Positions 25,465 through 33,395 of a stretch of DNA of 64,000 bases are shown here, one piece after another. This DNA comes from Frigidibacter sp037095735 (GTDB lineage: Bacteria; Pseudomonadota; Alphaproteobacteria; Rhodobacterales; Rhodobacteraceae). The notes below the pieces were generated by a model. That model saw nothing but the letters and a program-made list of their open reading frames with translations, was not told where the DNA came from and did not search any database. Made by a program: the position numbers and the translations under genes. Within the stretch, counting starts at the first letter, position 1; every line of letters begins with the position of its first letter. The stretch covers positions 496,001 to 560,000 of the forward strand of contig NZ_JBAWKD010000003.1 of the NCBI RefSeq assembly GCF_037095735.1, read 5' to 3'.

Positions 25465-26382
25465 ATGCCGCCCCGGATGGTGCTCGAAGGCATCTACACC
25501 CCGCTCATCACGCCGTTTCACGCCGATGGTTCGGTCGACAAGGACAGCCTTGCCGAGCTGATCGAGCGGCTGATCGGCGCAGGCGTCCACGGCCTGATCT
25601 CGGGCGGCTCGACCGGCGAGAACTACGCCCAGACCGTCGAGGAACGGCTCGACCTCGCGCGCTTCACCGTCGAGCGCACCAAGGGCCGGCTGCCGGTGAT
25701 CGTCGGCACCGGCGCCATGCGCACGCCCGACAGCCTGGCGCTGGCCAGCGGCGCGCGCGAGATGGGGGCGGATGCGCTGCTGCTGGGCACGCCGCCCTAT
25801 TCGGTCCCGACCGAGCGCGAGAACGCGCTGAACGCGCTGGCGATCGACCGCGCCGCGGACCTGCCGATCATCCTCTACAACTACCCCGGACGGATGGGCG
25901 TCGAGATGGGGCGCGAGTTCCTCGACCGCGTGGGCCGGTCGAAGAACGTGATCGGGATCAAGGAAAGCTCGGGCGACATCAACCGGCTGCACCTGCTGGC
26001 CCGCGACTATCCGCATATCCAGATGTCCTGCGGCATGGACGACCAGGCGCTGGAATTCTTCGCTTGGGGCGCGCGCAGCTGGATCTGCGCAGGCTCGAAC
26101 TTCCTGCCGCAAGAGCATGTCTTCCTTTACGAAACCTGCGTGCGGCAGGGGGATTTCGCGCGCGGACGCCGGATCATGTCGGCGATGCTGCCGCTGATGC
26201 GGGTGCTGGAACAGGGCGGCAAGTTCATCCAGTGCGTGAAGCACGGCACCGCGCTGACCGGCCTCAGCACCGGGCCGATGCGCCCGCCGCTGCAGGGGCT
26301 GACGAAGGACGACAAGCGCGAGCTGGAACAGGTGATCCGCGTGCTGAAGGCCGCGGTGGCGGCGATCAAGGAAGGGAACTGA
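25465..26382 (+). CDS. DapA-family (dihydrodipicolinate synthase-like) lyase/dehydratase
   Basis: 305 residues. Class I aldolase TIM barrel with GGSTGE (approx. 47-52), the Tyr of LYNYPGR (138) and the Schiff-base Lys of IGIKESSGD (166). True dapA normally lies elsewhere; a copy followed by an aldehyde dehydrogenase and an FAD oxidase suggests a catabolic role, such as a sugar-acid or hydroxyproline-type dehydratase/deaminase yielding an aldehyde for the next enzyme. ATG 25465 has GGGAG upstream; ATG 25450 is the alternative. Confidence 0.9.
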   Translation: MPPRMVLEGIYTPLITPFHADGSVDKDSLAELIERLIGAGVHGLISGGSTGENYAQTVEERLDLARFTVERTKGRLPVIVGTGAMRTPDSLALASGAREMGADALLLGTPPYSVPTERENALNALAIDRAADLPIILYNYPGRMGVEMGREFLDRVGRSKNVIGIKESSGDINRLHLLARDYPHIQMSCGMDDQALEFFAWGARSWICAGSNFLPQEHVFLYETCVRQGDFARGRRIMSAMLPLMRVLEQGGKFIQCVKHGTALTGLSTGPMRPPLQGLTKDDKRELEQVIRVLKAAVAAIKEGN

Positions 26383-26385
26383 GCC

Positions 26386-27894
26386 ATGGCCGAGCTGCTG
26401 ACCACCGACGAATACCGCGCCATCGCCGCCGGGCTCGACCTGCCGCAGAACGCCTTCATCGACGGCGGCTATCGCCCCGCAATTAACGGCGCCACCTACC
26501 AGACGCTGAACCCCGCCACCGGCACGGTGCTGGGATCGGTCGCCGCCTGCGACGCGGCGGATGTCGATCTGGCCGTGGCGAAGGCGCGCGAGGCCTTCGA
26601 CGACGGCCGCTGGTCGCGCCTGCCCCCGGGCGAGCGCAAGGCGGTGCTTCTGCGCTTCGCCAAGCTGCTGGAACGCAATGCCCGCGAGCTGGCGGTGATG
26701 GAAAGCCTCGACTCGGGCAAGACCATCTACGACTGCGAGACGGTGGACATCCCCGAGACGATCCACGTCATCCGCTGGCATGCCGAGCTGATCGACAAGA
26801 TCTATGATCAGGTCGCCCCGGCCTCGGACGACCATATCGCGCTGGTGGTGCGCGAGGCGGTGGGCGTCGTGGGGCTGGTGCTGCCCTGGAACTTCCCGCT
26901 GCTGATGCTGGCCTGGAAGATCGGCCCGGCGCTGGCGGCCGGCTGCTCTGTCATCGTGAAGCCGGCCGAGGACACCGCGCTGACCGCACTGCGCGTGGCC
27001 GAGCTTGCGTCCGAGGCGGGGCTGCCGCGCGGGGTGCTGAACGTGCTGCCCGGCACCGGCGCCGCGGTGGGCGAGCCCTTGGGCCGCCACCCGGATGTCG
27101 ACATGGTGTCCTTCACCGGCTCGACCACGACGGGGCGGAAATTCCTGCACTATTCCGCCGACAGCAACATCAAGGAGGTGGTGCTGGAGCTGGGCGGCAA
27201 GAACCCCTGCATCGTGCTGAACGATGCCGAGGATCTGGACGCGGTCGCGGCCCATGTCTTGAACGGCGCCTTCTGGAACATGGGGCAGAACTGCTCGGCC
27301 GCCTCGCGGCTGATCGTGCAGCGCGGGGTCAAGGACCGGCTGCTGGAGCGGGTGAAGGCCCATGCCCGCGAATGGGTGACCGGCGATCCGCTCGACCCCG
27401 AGACGCGGGTGGGCGCGCTGGTGTCCAAGGCGCATTTCGGCAAGGTTTCGGCTTATCTCGAGGCCTGCAAGGCCGAGACGGTGCTGATGGGCGGCACCTC
27501 GCCCGCGCCGGGCTTCATCGAGCCGACGGTGGTCGAGGTCGCCTCGAACGCGGCGAAGCTGGCGCAGGACGAGATCTTCGGGCCGATCCTGACCGTGATC
27601 CCGGTGGCGAGCTTCGAAGAGGCGATCGCGGTGGCCAATGACACGGCCTATGGACTTGCCGCCTCGATCTTCACCGCCAACGGCAAGCGGGCGCTGCGCG
27701 GCGCGCGGATGCTGCGGGCCGGCACCGTCACCGTGAACAGCTTCGGCGAAGGCGACATCTCGACCCCCTTCGGCGGCTATAAACAGTCGGGTTTTGGCGG
27801 GCGCGACAACGGCATCCACGCCCATGACCAGTACACGCAGCTGAAGACCATCTGGCTGGACCTGACGGACCACGCCGACACGGCGCTGGACTGA
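26386..27894 (+). CDS. NAD(P)+-dependent aldehyde dehydrogenase
   Basis: 502 residues with all catalytic features: LPWNFPLLML (Asn169), the nucleotide loop FTGSTTTGR (243-251), general base Glu269 in VVLELGGKNP, and nucleophile Cys303 in GQNCSAASR. The C-terminal SFGEGDISTPFGGYKQSGFG is usual for the PuuC/betaine-aldehyde group. It lies 3 bases after the DapA-like gene and 1 base before the FAD oxidase, so all three act on one substrate. The aldehyde is probably a semialdehyde made by a neighbour. Confidence 0.93.
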   Translation: MAELLTTDEYRAIAAGLDLPQNAFIDGGYRPAINGATYQTLNPATGTVLGSVAACDAADVDLAVAKAREAFDDGRWSRLPPGERKAVLLRFAKLLERNARELAVMESLDSGKTIYDCETVDIPETIHVIRWHAELIDKIYDQVAPASDDHIALVVREAVGVVGLVLPWNFPLLMLAWKIGPALAAGCSVIVKPAEDTALTALRVAELASEAGLPRGVLNVLPGTGAAVGEPLGRHPDVDMVSFTGSTTTGRKFLHYSADSNIKEVVLELGGKNPCIVLNDAEDLDAVAAHVLNGAFWNMGQNCSAASRLIVQRGVKDRLLERVKAHAREWVTGDPLDPETRVGALVSKAHFGKVSAYLEACKAETVLMGGTSPAPGFIEPTVVEVASNAAKLAQDEIFGPILTVIPVASFEEAIAVANDTAYGLAASIFTANGKRALRGARMLRAGTVTVNSFGEGDISTPFGGYKQSGFGGRDNGIHAHDQYTQLKTIWLDLTDHADTALD

Positions 27895-27895
27895 C

Positions 27896-29242
27896 ATGGG
27901 CGGGTTCCGGGCTGCACGGGCGCCGGTCTTCACCGGTGCCGCAGGCTGGCGGGCGATCCTGCCCGCGGCCCCCGCCTGCCCGGCGCTGTCGGGCGCGGCG
28001 GGCGCGGATGTGGCGATCGTGGGCGCAGGCTTCGCCGGCCTTTCGGCCGCGCGGCGGCTCTTGCAGATCGAGCCGGGGCTGAGGATCGCGATCCTCGACG
28101 CGACCCGGATCGCCGAGGGCGGCACCGGGCGCAACTCCGGCTTCATGATCGACCTGCCGCACGAGCTGACCTCGGGCGATTACGCAGGCGGCGGCGAAAG
28201 CCGCGACCGCGCGCTCACCCGGCTGAACCGGCAGGCCATCGACTTCGCCGCCGAGGCCGTGCGCGACTACGCGATCCCCGCGGGCTATTTCCAGCGGTCG
28301 GGCAAGATCAATGCCGCGGCCACTGACGCGGGGCTCGCGCAGAACGAAAGCTATGCCAAGCATCTGTCGGATCTGGGCGAAGCCCATGAGATCTACGACG
28401 CTGCGACCATGCAGGCGATCACCGGCAGCCGCTATTACCGCGGCGGCCTTTTCACCCCCGGCACCGCGATGATCCAGCCCGCGGGCTACGTCATGGGGCT
28501 GGCCGCGGGGCTGGAGCGCGCTGGCGTTTCGATCTTCGAGGACACGCCCGTGACCCGGATCGAGCCCACGGCGCAGGGCTGGCGACTGGTGGCGCCCGGC
28601 GGCGTGCTGACGGCGGCGAAGGTGATCCTGGCCACCAACGGCCACCTTGAAAGCTTCGGCATCCGCCGCGGGCAGCTGATGCACATCATGCTGAACGCCT
28701 GCATGACCGAAGCGCTGCCGCCCGAGGCGGTGGCCGCGCTGGGCGGCGCCGAAGCTTGGGGCGCGACGCCCGCCGACCCGATGGGCACCACCGTGCGCCG
28801 GATCGGCCCCGCGCAGGGTGGCCACCGGATCGTGATCCGTCAGGGCGGCTATTACCGCCCCGGCATGCAGACCAGCGCGGGCGATCTCGCGCGGCTGGTC
28901 GCGCGGATGCGCCAGAAGTTCGATGCCCGCTTCCCCACCCTGCGCGGCATCCGCTTCGAACACGCCTGGTCGGGGCATCTCTGCCTCAGCCGCAACGGCG
29001 TGTCGGTGATGCGCGAGCTGGAGCCCGGCCTTTACGCCGCCGCGGTCTGCAACGGGCTGGGCTCGACCCGCTCGACCCTGACCGGGATCGGCGCGGCGGA
29101 ACTGGCCTGCGGGCGGAGCAGCGCCGTCACCGGCTTCTTCCTGGCCGAGCCGGACCCGACCCGCCTACCCCCGCATCCCTTCGACACGATCGGGGCAAAT
29201 GCCTACATGCGCTGGAAAGAGTGGCAGTCGCGGCTAGAGTGA
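27896..29242 (+). CDS. FAD-dependent amine/amino acid oxidoreductase (DAO superfamily)
   Basis: 448 residues. FAD Rossmann motif DVAIVGAGFAGLSAARRL near residues 38-55, followed by the GGTGRNSGFMIDLPHEL stretch that in PuuB/OrdL-like oxidases contacts the flavin, and a late SGHLCLSRNGVSVMREL and CNGLGSTRSTLTG segment. It resembles gamma-glutamylputrescine or related secondary-amine oxidases. It begins 1 base after the aldehyde dehydrogenase stop. Substrate uncertain; oxidation of an imino acid or amine feeding the DapA-like enzyme is inference. Confidence 0.88.
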   Translation: MGGFRAARAPVFTGAAGWRAILPAAPACPALSGAAGADVAIVGAGFAGLSAARRLLQIEPGLRIAILDATRIAEGGTGRNSGFMIDLPHELTSGDYAGGGESRDRALTRLNRQAIDFAAEAVRDYAIPAGYFQRSGKINAAATDAGLAQNESYAKHLSDLGEAHEIYDAATMQAITGSRYYRGGLFTPGTAMIQPAGYVMGLAAGLERAGVSIFEDTPVTRIEPTAQGWRLVAPGGVLTAAKVILATNGHLESFGIRRGQLMHIMLNACMTEALPPEAVAALGGAEAWGATPADPMGTTVRRIGPAQGGHRIVIRQGGYYRPGMQTSAGDLARLVARMRQKFDARFPTLRGIRFEHAWSGHLCLSRNGVSVMRELEPGLYAAAVCNGLGSTRSTLTGIGAAELACGRSSAVTGFFLAEPDPTRLPPHPFDTIGANAYMRWKEWQSRLE

Positions 29243-29268
29243 GCGGGCCCTGTCGAAAGATCCGCCCC

Positions 29269-30210
29269 ATGGTCCAGTTCAAGCGCCGCCACCTGCCCTC
29301 GCTCGGCGCCTTCGCGACCTTCGAGGTCGCGGCCAAGCACCTGAGCTTCACGCTGGCCGCGCGCGAGCTGAACGTGACGCAGGGCGCGGTCAGCCAGCAG
29401 ATCCGCCTGCTGGAGAAGGCATTGGAGGTCGCGCTGTTCCAGCGCCGCCACAATGCGCTGTCGCTGACGCCCGAGGGCGAGGGGCTGCTGGCTGCGGTGA
29501 CCGAAGGGCTCGATTCGATCGGCGCCGGTGTGGCGCGGCTCGGGCACCAGACCGGGCCGCAGCTGGTCACGCTCTCGGCCACCGACGCGATGGCCAGCTA
29601 CTGGCTGCGCCCGCGCCTTGCCGCCTTCCGGCAGCAGCATCCCGACGTAACCTTCACGATCCTCGCCTCGGACGAGGACGACGGGCTGCGCAGCTATGCC
29701 GAGGTCGACATCGCCATCCTCTGCGGCAACGAGCGCTGCGAGGTCGGCGACCAGCTACACTACCTCTGCCCCGAGGTGGCGCAACCGGTCTGCACCCCCG
29801 CCTTCCTGCAGGCCTACGGCCCCTTCGACGAGGCCCGCGACCTGCTGGGCGTGCCGCTGCTGCACCTTCACGAACGGCACTGGGCCTCTGACGCGATCGG
29901 CTGGCAGCCGCTGGGCTGGCCGGACTGGTTCCGCGCCCGCGGGCTGGCCGGCGCCGGCGGGGTCGAGGGCGTCACCTCGAACAAGGTCGGGCTGCTGATC
30001 GAGGCGGCGCTGGCCGGCGAGGGGGTGATGCTGGGCTGGCAGCACCTGGTCGAGGCGCATCTGGCCGACGGCCGGCTGGTGCATGCCCATCCCGCCTCGA
30101 TCACCGCGGGGCGCGGCAATTTCCTGAGCCTGCGCCGTTCGGCCGCGGACCGGCCCGCCGTGGCGGCGGTGGCGGCGCATCTGGTCACGGGCGCGGCCCC
30201 CGGCCCCTGA
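29269..30210 (+). CDS. LysR-family transcriptional regulator, GcvA-like
   Basis: 313 residues. The N-terminal HTH (approx. 8-66) contains LGAFATFEVAAKHLSFTLAARELNVTQGAVSQQIRLLE. This arrangement and the later SYAEVDIAILCGNE segment resemble GcvA-like regulators. The effector domain is unassigned. It follows the catabolic genes after 26 bases on the same strand, giving the cluster a second regulator besides the divergent LuxR. ATG 29269 was chosen because the HTH starts 10 residues later. Confidence 0.92.
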   Translation: MVQFKRRHLPSLGAFATFEVAAKHLSFTLAARELNVTQGAVSQQIRLLEKALEVALFQRRHNALSLTPEGEGLLAAVTEGLDSIGAGVARLGHQTGPQLVTLSATDAMASYWLRPRLAAFRQQHPDVTFTILASDEDDGLRSYAEVDIAILCGNERCEVGDQLHYLCPEVAQPVCTPAFLQAYGPFDEARDLLGVPLLHLHERHWASDAIGWQPLGWPDWFRARGLAGAGGVEGVTSNKVGLLIEAALAGEGVMLGWQHLVEAHLADGRLVHAHPASITAGRGNFLSLRRSAADRPAVAAVAAHLVTGAAPGP

Positions 30211-30255
30211 CCCCCGGCCACGCTGCCTTGGCCACTGCCCCCCGTTGCACGAACG

Positions 30256-30287
30256 AAAAAGGGCCCGGGCATTCCTGCCCCGGCCCC
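30256..30287 (-). terminator. Rho-independent terminator of tRNA-His
   Basis: On the minus strand GGGCC-G-GGGCA and TGCCC-G-GGCCC pair over 11 positions with one G-G mismatch around GGAA, followed by TTTTT. It starts 10 bases after the tRNA 3' end. Confidence 0.8.
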
Positions 30288-30296
30288 GGAATTCGA

Positions 30297-30373
30297 TGGT
30301 ACCGCCTTCCCGGTTCGAACGGGAGACCCCCAGATCCACAATCTGGTGCTCTAACCAACTGAGCTAAGGCGGC
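30297..30373 (-). tRNA. tRNA-His (GTG anticodon)
   Basis: 77 bases with an encoded CCA. The acceptor stem is GCCGCCT/AGGCGGT, D arm GCTCAGTTGGTTAGAGC, anticodon stem CCAGA/TCTGG around TTGTGGA (anticodon GTG), and T arm with GGTTCGAA-type loop. The discriminator base is A73, and the base 5' of G1 is T, so no G-1 is encoded. That is the known alphaproteobacterial form recognised by a divergent HisRS. Confidence 0.96.
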
Positions 30374-30492
30374 ACTGCGGGGCGATCTACAGTCATTGCG
30401 CGGGCATTGCAAGACCGATCCGCACCCGATTGCCGCTTGCTAGACCGCCCCGTTTCGCGCTAGGCGATTGCGCCTTCGGAAAGGACGGAACC

Positions 30493-30729
30493 ATGAGCAT
30501 CGACAAGGAAAGCGAAATCGCCGCCAACCTCCAGATCGGGCCGACGACACTCGGCATGGTCCGGATCTATGTCGAGGCCGAGGGGCTGGAACTGCCGCTC
30601 GACTTCGATCCCGAGGAAGCCGAGGAGATCGCCGAGGAGCTGCGCGCCGCCGCAGAGGCCGCCCGGCAGATGACCCCGGCCAAACCCGCCGGTGCGCCGC
30701 AGGGCAAGCCCGGCAAGGGCCGGCGCTGA
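30493..30729 (+). CDS. Small conserved protein, DUF6324-like
   Basis: 78 residues. The N-terminal two thirds (NLQIGPTTLGMVRIYVEAEG and LPLDFDPEEAEEIAEELRAA) resemble a small family widespread in Rhodobacterales that I recall as DUF6324. The tail is Ala/Pro/Lys-rich and likely disordered. It has no signal peptide or membrane segment. GACGGAA before the ATG is a weak ribosome-binding site. Function unknown. It is convergent with mmcB. Confidence 0.75.
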   Translation: MSIDKESEIAANLQIGPTTLGMVRIYVEAEGLELPLDFDPEEAEEIAEELRAAAEAARQMTPAKPAGAPQGKPGKGRR

Positions 30730-30733
30730 GCGC

Positions 30734-31285
30734 TCAGCCCAGGCGGGCCCCGGGGTCACGCAACGCCTGCAGCCGGACCGCCGCATGGCGCGCGAATCCC
30801 GCCGTCACCGCCTTGCGCCGGGCGGGCGCAAGCGGCGTGGCCGGCGGCATCCGCAGGATCTCGGCGTCGTAGGCATCGGCCAGGATCAGGCCGCTGCCCT
30901 CGGGCAGCAGCCCCGCCGGGAAATCGGCATCCACCGCCCAGAAGAACCGGTCGGCCCAGTCGAGGTAGCCCTGCCACTTGCGGTCCGACACGAAGTCGGT
31001 GCGGCAGGACTTGCATTCGACGATCCAGATCTCGCCCTTCGGGCCCAGCGCCATCACGTCGACGCGCAGCCCCGGCGCGGGCACCAGTTCCTCGACCGTG
31101 ACGAATCCGAGCGACAGCAGGTGCCGGCAGACGCCGCGCGCGATCATCTGTCCGGGCATCAGGGCATGCGTCTCCGCCCCGGCAGGCTCGGGCATGGCAC
31201 GCGGCGGCGCCGTTTCGTCCCAGCGATCGGGCCCCGGCAGAGGGTCCGATAGGGCGACAGAGAGGGGATCCGGCTTGACCGACAT
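30734..31285 (-). CDS. mmcB: MmcB-family DNA repair protein
   Basis: 183 residues. The central domain carries a PD-(D/E)xK-like nuclease pattern, RVDVMALGPKGEIWIVECKS (Asp, Glu, Lys), followed by CRTDFVSDRKWQGYLDWADRF, as in Caulobacter MmcB, a damage-inducible protein acting with the ImuBC mutasome. ATG 31285 is chosen because a perfect SOS box lies 12-26 bases upstream; the alternative ATG 31336 would place the box inside the gene. Expect LexA repression and DNA-damage induction. Confidence 0.88.
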   Translation of the reverse strand: MSVKPDPLSVALSDPLPGPDRWDETAPPRAMPEPAGAETHALMPGQMIARGVCRHLLSLGFVTVEELVPAPGLRVDVMALGPKGEIWIVECKSCRTDFVSDRKWQGYLDWADRFFWAVDADFPAGLLPEGSGLILADAYDAEILRMPPATPLAPARRKAVTAGFARHAAVRLQALRDPGARLG

Positions 31286-31296
31286 GGGGCGAACAT

Positions 31297-31311
31297 GAAC
31301 AATCCACGAAC
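31297..31311 (-). promoter_or_regulatory. LexA (SOS) box GTTC-N7-GTTC before mmcB
   Basis: On the minus strand the sequence is GTTCGTGGATTGTTC, an exact match to the alphaproteobacterial LexA direct repeat GTTC-N7-GTTC. A third GTTC follows at 31291-31294. It ends 12 bases before the mmcB ATG, where it would block transcription. Confidence 0.85.
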
Positions 31312-31335
31312 ACCTGTCCAGTAGGTTGGCGCCCA

Positions 31336-31815
31336 CCTGCCGTCACCAGCCCGTGAGCGCAGCCGGCATCTTTCGTTCCCATCCGAGACCTGCCCCCATG
31401 CGGGCGTCGCCCGCCCCGCCTGCCCCGCGGCCAACTCCCCCGCGCCTCCCTTACAGCCACCGCCGCCGCGCCTGCCCTAAAGTGATCGCCGCTCCGCCTG
31501 CCTTGCGGGCATCATCGCGGCGCCACCTGCCTCGCGGCCATAGCGGCCCCGCCTGCCCTGCGGGCACCGTCCGGCCCGCCTACCCTGCAGCCATCGCCGC
31601 CTTACCTGCCGTGCAGGCGTCGCCGTCCGGCCAGCCTTGCAGCCGTCACCGGGCACCTGCCGTACCTGCTTCGGAGCCATCGGCGCCCGGCATGCCCAGC
31701 GGGCGGCGCCTCGACCGCCTGCCATGCAGCCATTGCCCCTTACCTGCCTAGCAGGCATCTCCCACCGCGCCTGCCCTTGCGGGCACCGCCCCCCTCGCCT
31801 ATCTTGTCAGGCGGC
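31336..31815. repeat. Imperfect tandem array of about 26-bp hairpin units
   Basis: CCTGCC-type unit starts fall at 31389, 31419, 31445, 31471, 31497, 31526, 31552, 31579, 31605, 31631, 31656, 31691, 31718, 31743, 31770 and 31798; spacing is mostly 25-27 (range 25-35). Two weaker units extend it to 31336. The rough consensus is CCTGCCnTGCGGGCATCGC plus a variable GC tail. Many units fold into a mini-hairpin whose arms change together: TGCCC-TGC-GGGCA (31554), CCTGC-CGT-GCAGG (31605), TGCCT-AGC-AGGCA (31745). Unit lengths that are not multiples of three argue against a coding repeat. It is not a CRISPR: units are imperfect and there are no unique spacers. Confidence 0.8.
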
Positions 31816-31822
31816 GGGTACT

Positions 31823-31846
31823 GCCCCTCGCGTGAGAGGCTTTTTT
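31823..31846 (+). terminator. Terminator-like hairpin plus T6 after the tandem array
   Basis: GCC-C-CTC / GAG-A-GGC with a GCGT loop (one mismatch) followed by six T on the plus strand. No plus-strand gene precedes it except the repeat array, suggesting that the array is transcribed. Confidence 0.5.
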
Positions 31847-31995
31847 CCAGTGGCCGATAAGCATTTCCGAGGGTGCTGGCTCTGCCATGGTCCTGGCCAT
31901 GGTATCTGGTGCCCACCTGGTACATCCAGGCTCTCGGGAAATCACGCCATCCACGGTTGCCGCGGTTCCCGCCGCCTTCCCCTACTCCTTCACGC
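31847..31995. other. Spacer rich in CCATGG/CCTGG inverted repeats
   Basis: 149 bases between the array and the small membrane protein gene. It contains CCATGG-tcctgg-CCATGG and CCTGG-tacat-CCAGG. No gene seen. Confidence 0.4.
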
Positions 31996-32238
31996 TCAGG
32001 GCTGATCCGGCCCGGAGCCCTCGCCGATCCGCGCCAGCGCGATGGCGAACTGCACGCCGCCGAAGACCACGGCATTGGCAAGGATCATCATCCCCACCGC
32101 GATCCAGCCACCGCGCACGGTGGTCACCAGATGCCTCAGCCCGGCGACGTCGAAGCCGATCAGCAGCGCGGTGAAGACCGCGGCCAGCAGTGTGCCCAGC
32201 ACGGCCGAGCGGATGTAGAGACGGACGAGTGCGGGCAT
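31996..32238 (-). CDS. Small two-helix membrane protein, function unknown
   Basis: 80 residues: a short basic N-terminus (MPALVRLYIRSAVLG) and two hydrophobic segments (approx. 10-30 and 45-70) separated by RHLVTTVRGG, with a short polar tail. It is predicted to lie in the inner membrane with both ends probably cytoplasmic. It follows nusB on the same strand after about 100 bases and may be the last gene of the ribBA-ribH-nusB operon. I do not recognise a named family. ATG 32238 was chosen over 32298, which adds an unrelated basic leader. Confidence 0.7.
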   Translation of the reverse strand: MPALVRLYIRSAVLGTLLAAVFTALLIGFDVAGLRHLVTTVRGGWIAVGMMILANAVVFGGVQFAIALARIGEGSGPDQP

Positions 32239-32344
32239 GCGGCGGCTCCTCCCAGCGCAGGGCGCGAGCCTAGCATGGAAAAGGCCGCGACACGCCATCT
32301 GCGCATCGCGGCCTTTAGATCAGGTGCAGCCGGCGGGCCGGCCC

Positions 32345-32857
32345 TCAGAACGCGTCGGGGCGCGCCTCGCGGGCCATGTGGTCGAGCACCGCGTTCACGA
32401 AGCTCGGCTCCTTGCCTTCCGGGAAGAACGCACGGGCCACGTCGACGAACTCGTTGATCACCACCTTGGGCGGGGTCGCAGGGTTGAACAGCTCGGCCCC
32501 CGCGGCGCGGAACAGCGCGCGCAGCGTCGGGTCGATGCGGTCGATCGGCCATTTCGCGACCAGCGCCCGGTCGGTCATCTGGTCGATCTTCGCCTGCCAG
32601 GTCACCGCGTCGTCGATCAGGCGGCGGAACAGGTCCGGATCGCCCTCGGCCATCTCGTCCTCGTCATAGGTCGCGCCGAAACGGTGCGTCTCGAACTCGC
32701 GGGTGATCTTCTCGGCGGTCTGGCCCGAGACCTCCATCTGGAACAGCGCCTGCACGGCGTAAAGGCGGGCGGCAGACTTCATCTGCCGCTTCTGCTCGGA
32801 GGTCAGCTTGATCGGGCGCGGGGTGTCTTCGGTCATCGGGGCCTCGGTCAAGGTCAT
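32345..32857 (-). CDS. nusB: Transcription antitermination factor NusB
   Basis: 170 residues. All-helical NusB protein that binds boxA RNA with S10 (NusE) in rRNA antitermination. Visible family segments are AARLYAVQALFQMEVSG near residue 30, DRALVAKWPIDRIDPTLRALFRAAGAEL, and the C-terminal VVINEFVDVARAFFPEGKEPSFVNAVLD. A second start at 32836 (MTEDTPRP) is possible. It follows ribH as in many proteobacteria, with a 21-base gap. Confidence 0.95.
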   Translation of the reverse strand: MTLTEAPMTEDTPRPIKLTSEQKRQMKSAARLYAVQALFQMEVSGQTAEKITREFETHRFGATYDEDEMAEGDPDLFRRLIDDAVTWQAKIDQMTDRALVAKWPIDRIDPTLRALFRAAGAELFNPATPPKVVINEFVDVARAFFPEGKEPSFVNAVLDHMAREARPDAF

Positions 32858-32878
32858 GCGGTCTAGGGTCAGGCGGGA

Positions 32879-33391
32879 TCAGCTCTCGGCAGAGGCGAGG
32901 AAGCCGACGCCCTTGGTGCGGCGCGCCCATTTGCGGGAAAGCGCGACCAGATGCAAGGCCGCAGCGGCAGCACCGCCGCCCTTGTTCTGGCCCGCCGCCT
33001 CGGCCCGCGCCACCGCCTGCGCGCGGTTTTCCACGGTCAGGATGCCGTTGCCGATGCAGCTGCCCTGCAGGCCCAGCAGGGTGATCCCGCGCGAGCTGTC
33101 GTTGCAGACCGTGTCGTAATGCGTCGTCTCGCCGCGGATCACGCAGCCCAGCGCCACGAAGCCGTCGTAGTCGGTCATCCGCGCCGCCATCCCGATCGCG
33201 GTCGGGATCTCGAGCGCGCCCGGGACCTCGATCGTCTCGTGGCTGCCGCCCACCGCCTCGACCACGCCGCGCGCGCCGGCCAGCAGCTCGTCGGCGATGT
33301 CCTTGTAATAGGGCGCCACGACGATGAGGATCTTCACCGGCCGGTCGAACTCCGGCAGCGGCAGGGTGTAGTGCTGTTCGGCCGCGGCCAT
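32879..33391 (-). CDS. ribH: 6,7-dimethyl-8-ribityllumazine synthase
   Basis: 170 residues. Condenses the dihydroxybutanone phosphate made by RibB with the pyrimidine from RibD to give lumazine. Family marks are the phosphate/pyrimidine sites VPGALEIPTAIGMA, GCVIRGETTHYDTVCNDSSRG with the catalytic His, and GNGILTVENRAQAVARA. The C-terminal RKWARR is usual for this clade. It begins 4 bases after the ribB stop and sits upstream of nusB. Confidence 0.96.
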   Translation of the reverse strand: MAAAEQHYTLPLPEFDRPVKILIVVAPYYKDIADELLAGARGVVEAVGGSHETIEVPGALEIPTAIGMAARMTDYDGFVALGCVIRGETTHYDTVCNDSSRGITLLGLQGSCIGNGILTVENRAQAVARAEAAGQNKGGGAAAAALHLVALSRKWARRTKGVGFLASAES

Positions 33392-33395
33392 GGTC

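Noticed and set aside
25282..28146. 954-codon minus-strand reading frame
   Set aside because: Antisense to the DapA-like and aldehyde dehydrogenase genes, which have intact catalytic motifs.
31326..31758. Proline/arginine-rich frames across the tandem array on both strands
   Set aside because: Unit lengths of 25-35 bases break any constant peptide repeat, and neither frame has a ribosome-binding site or known domain. The nucleotide-level hairpins explain the regularity better.
31336..31815. CRISPR array
   Set aside because: Repeats are imperfect and contiguous with no unique spacers, and no cas genes are present.
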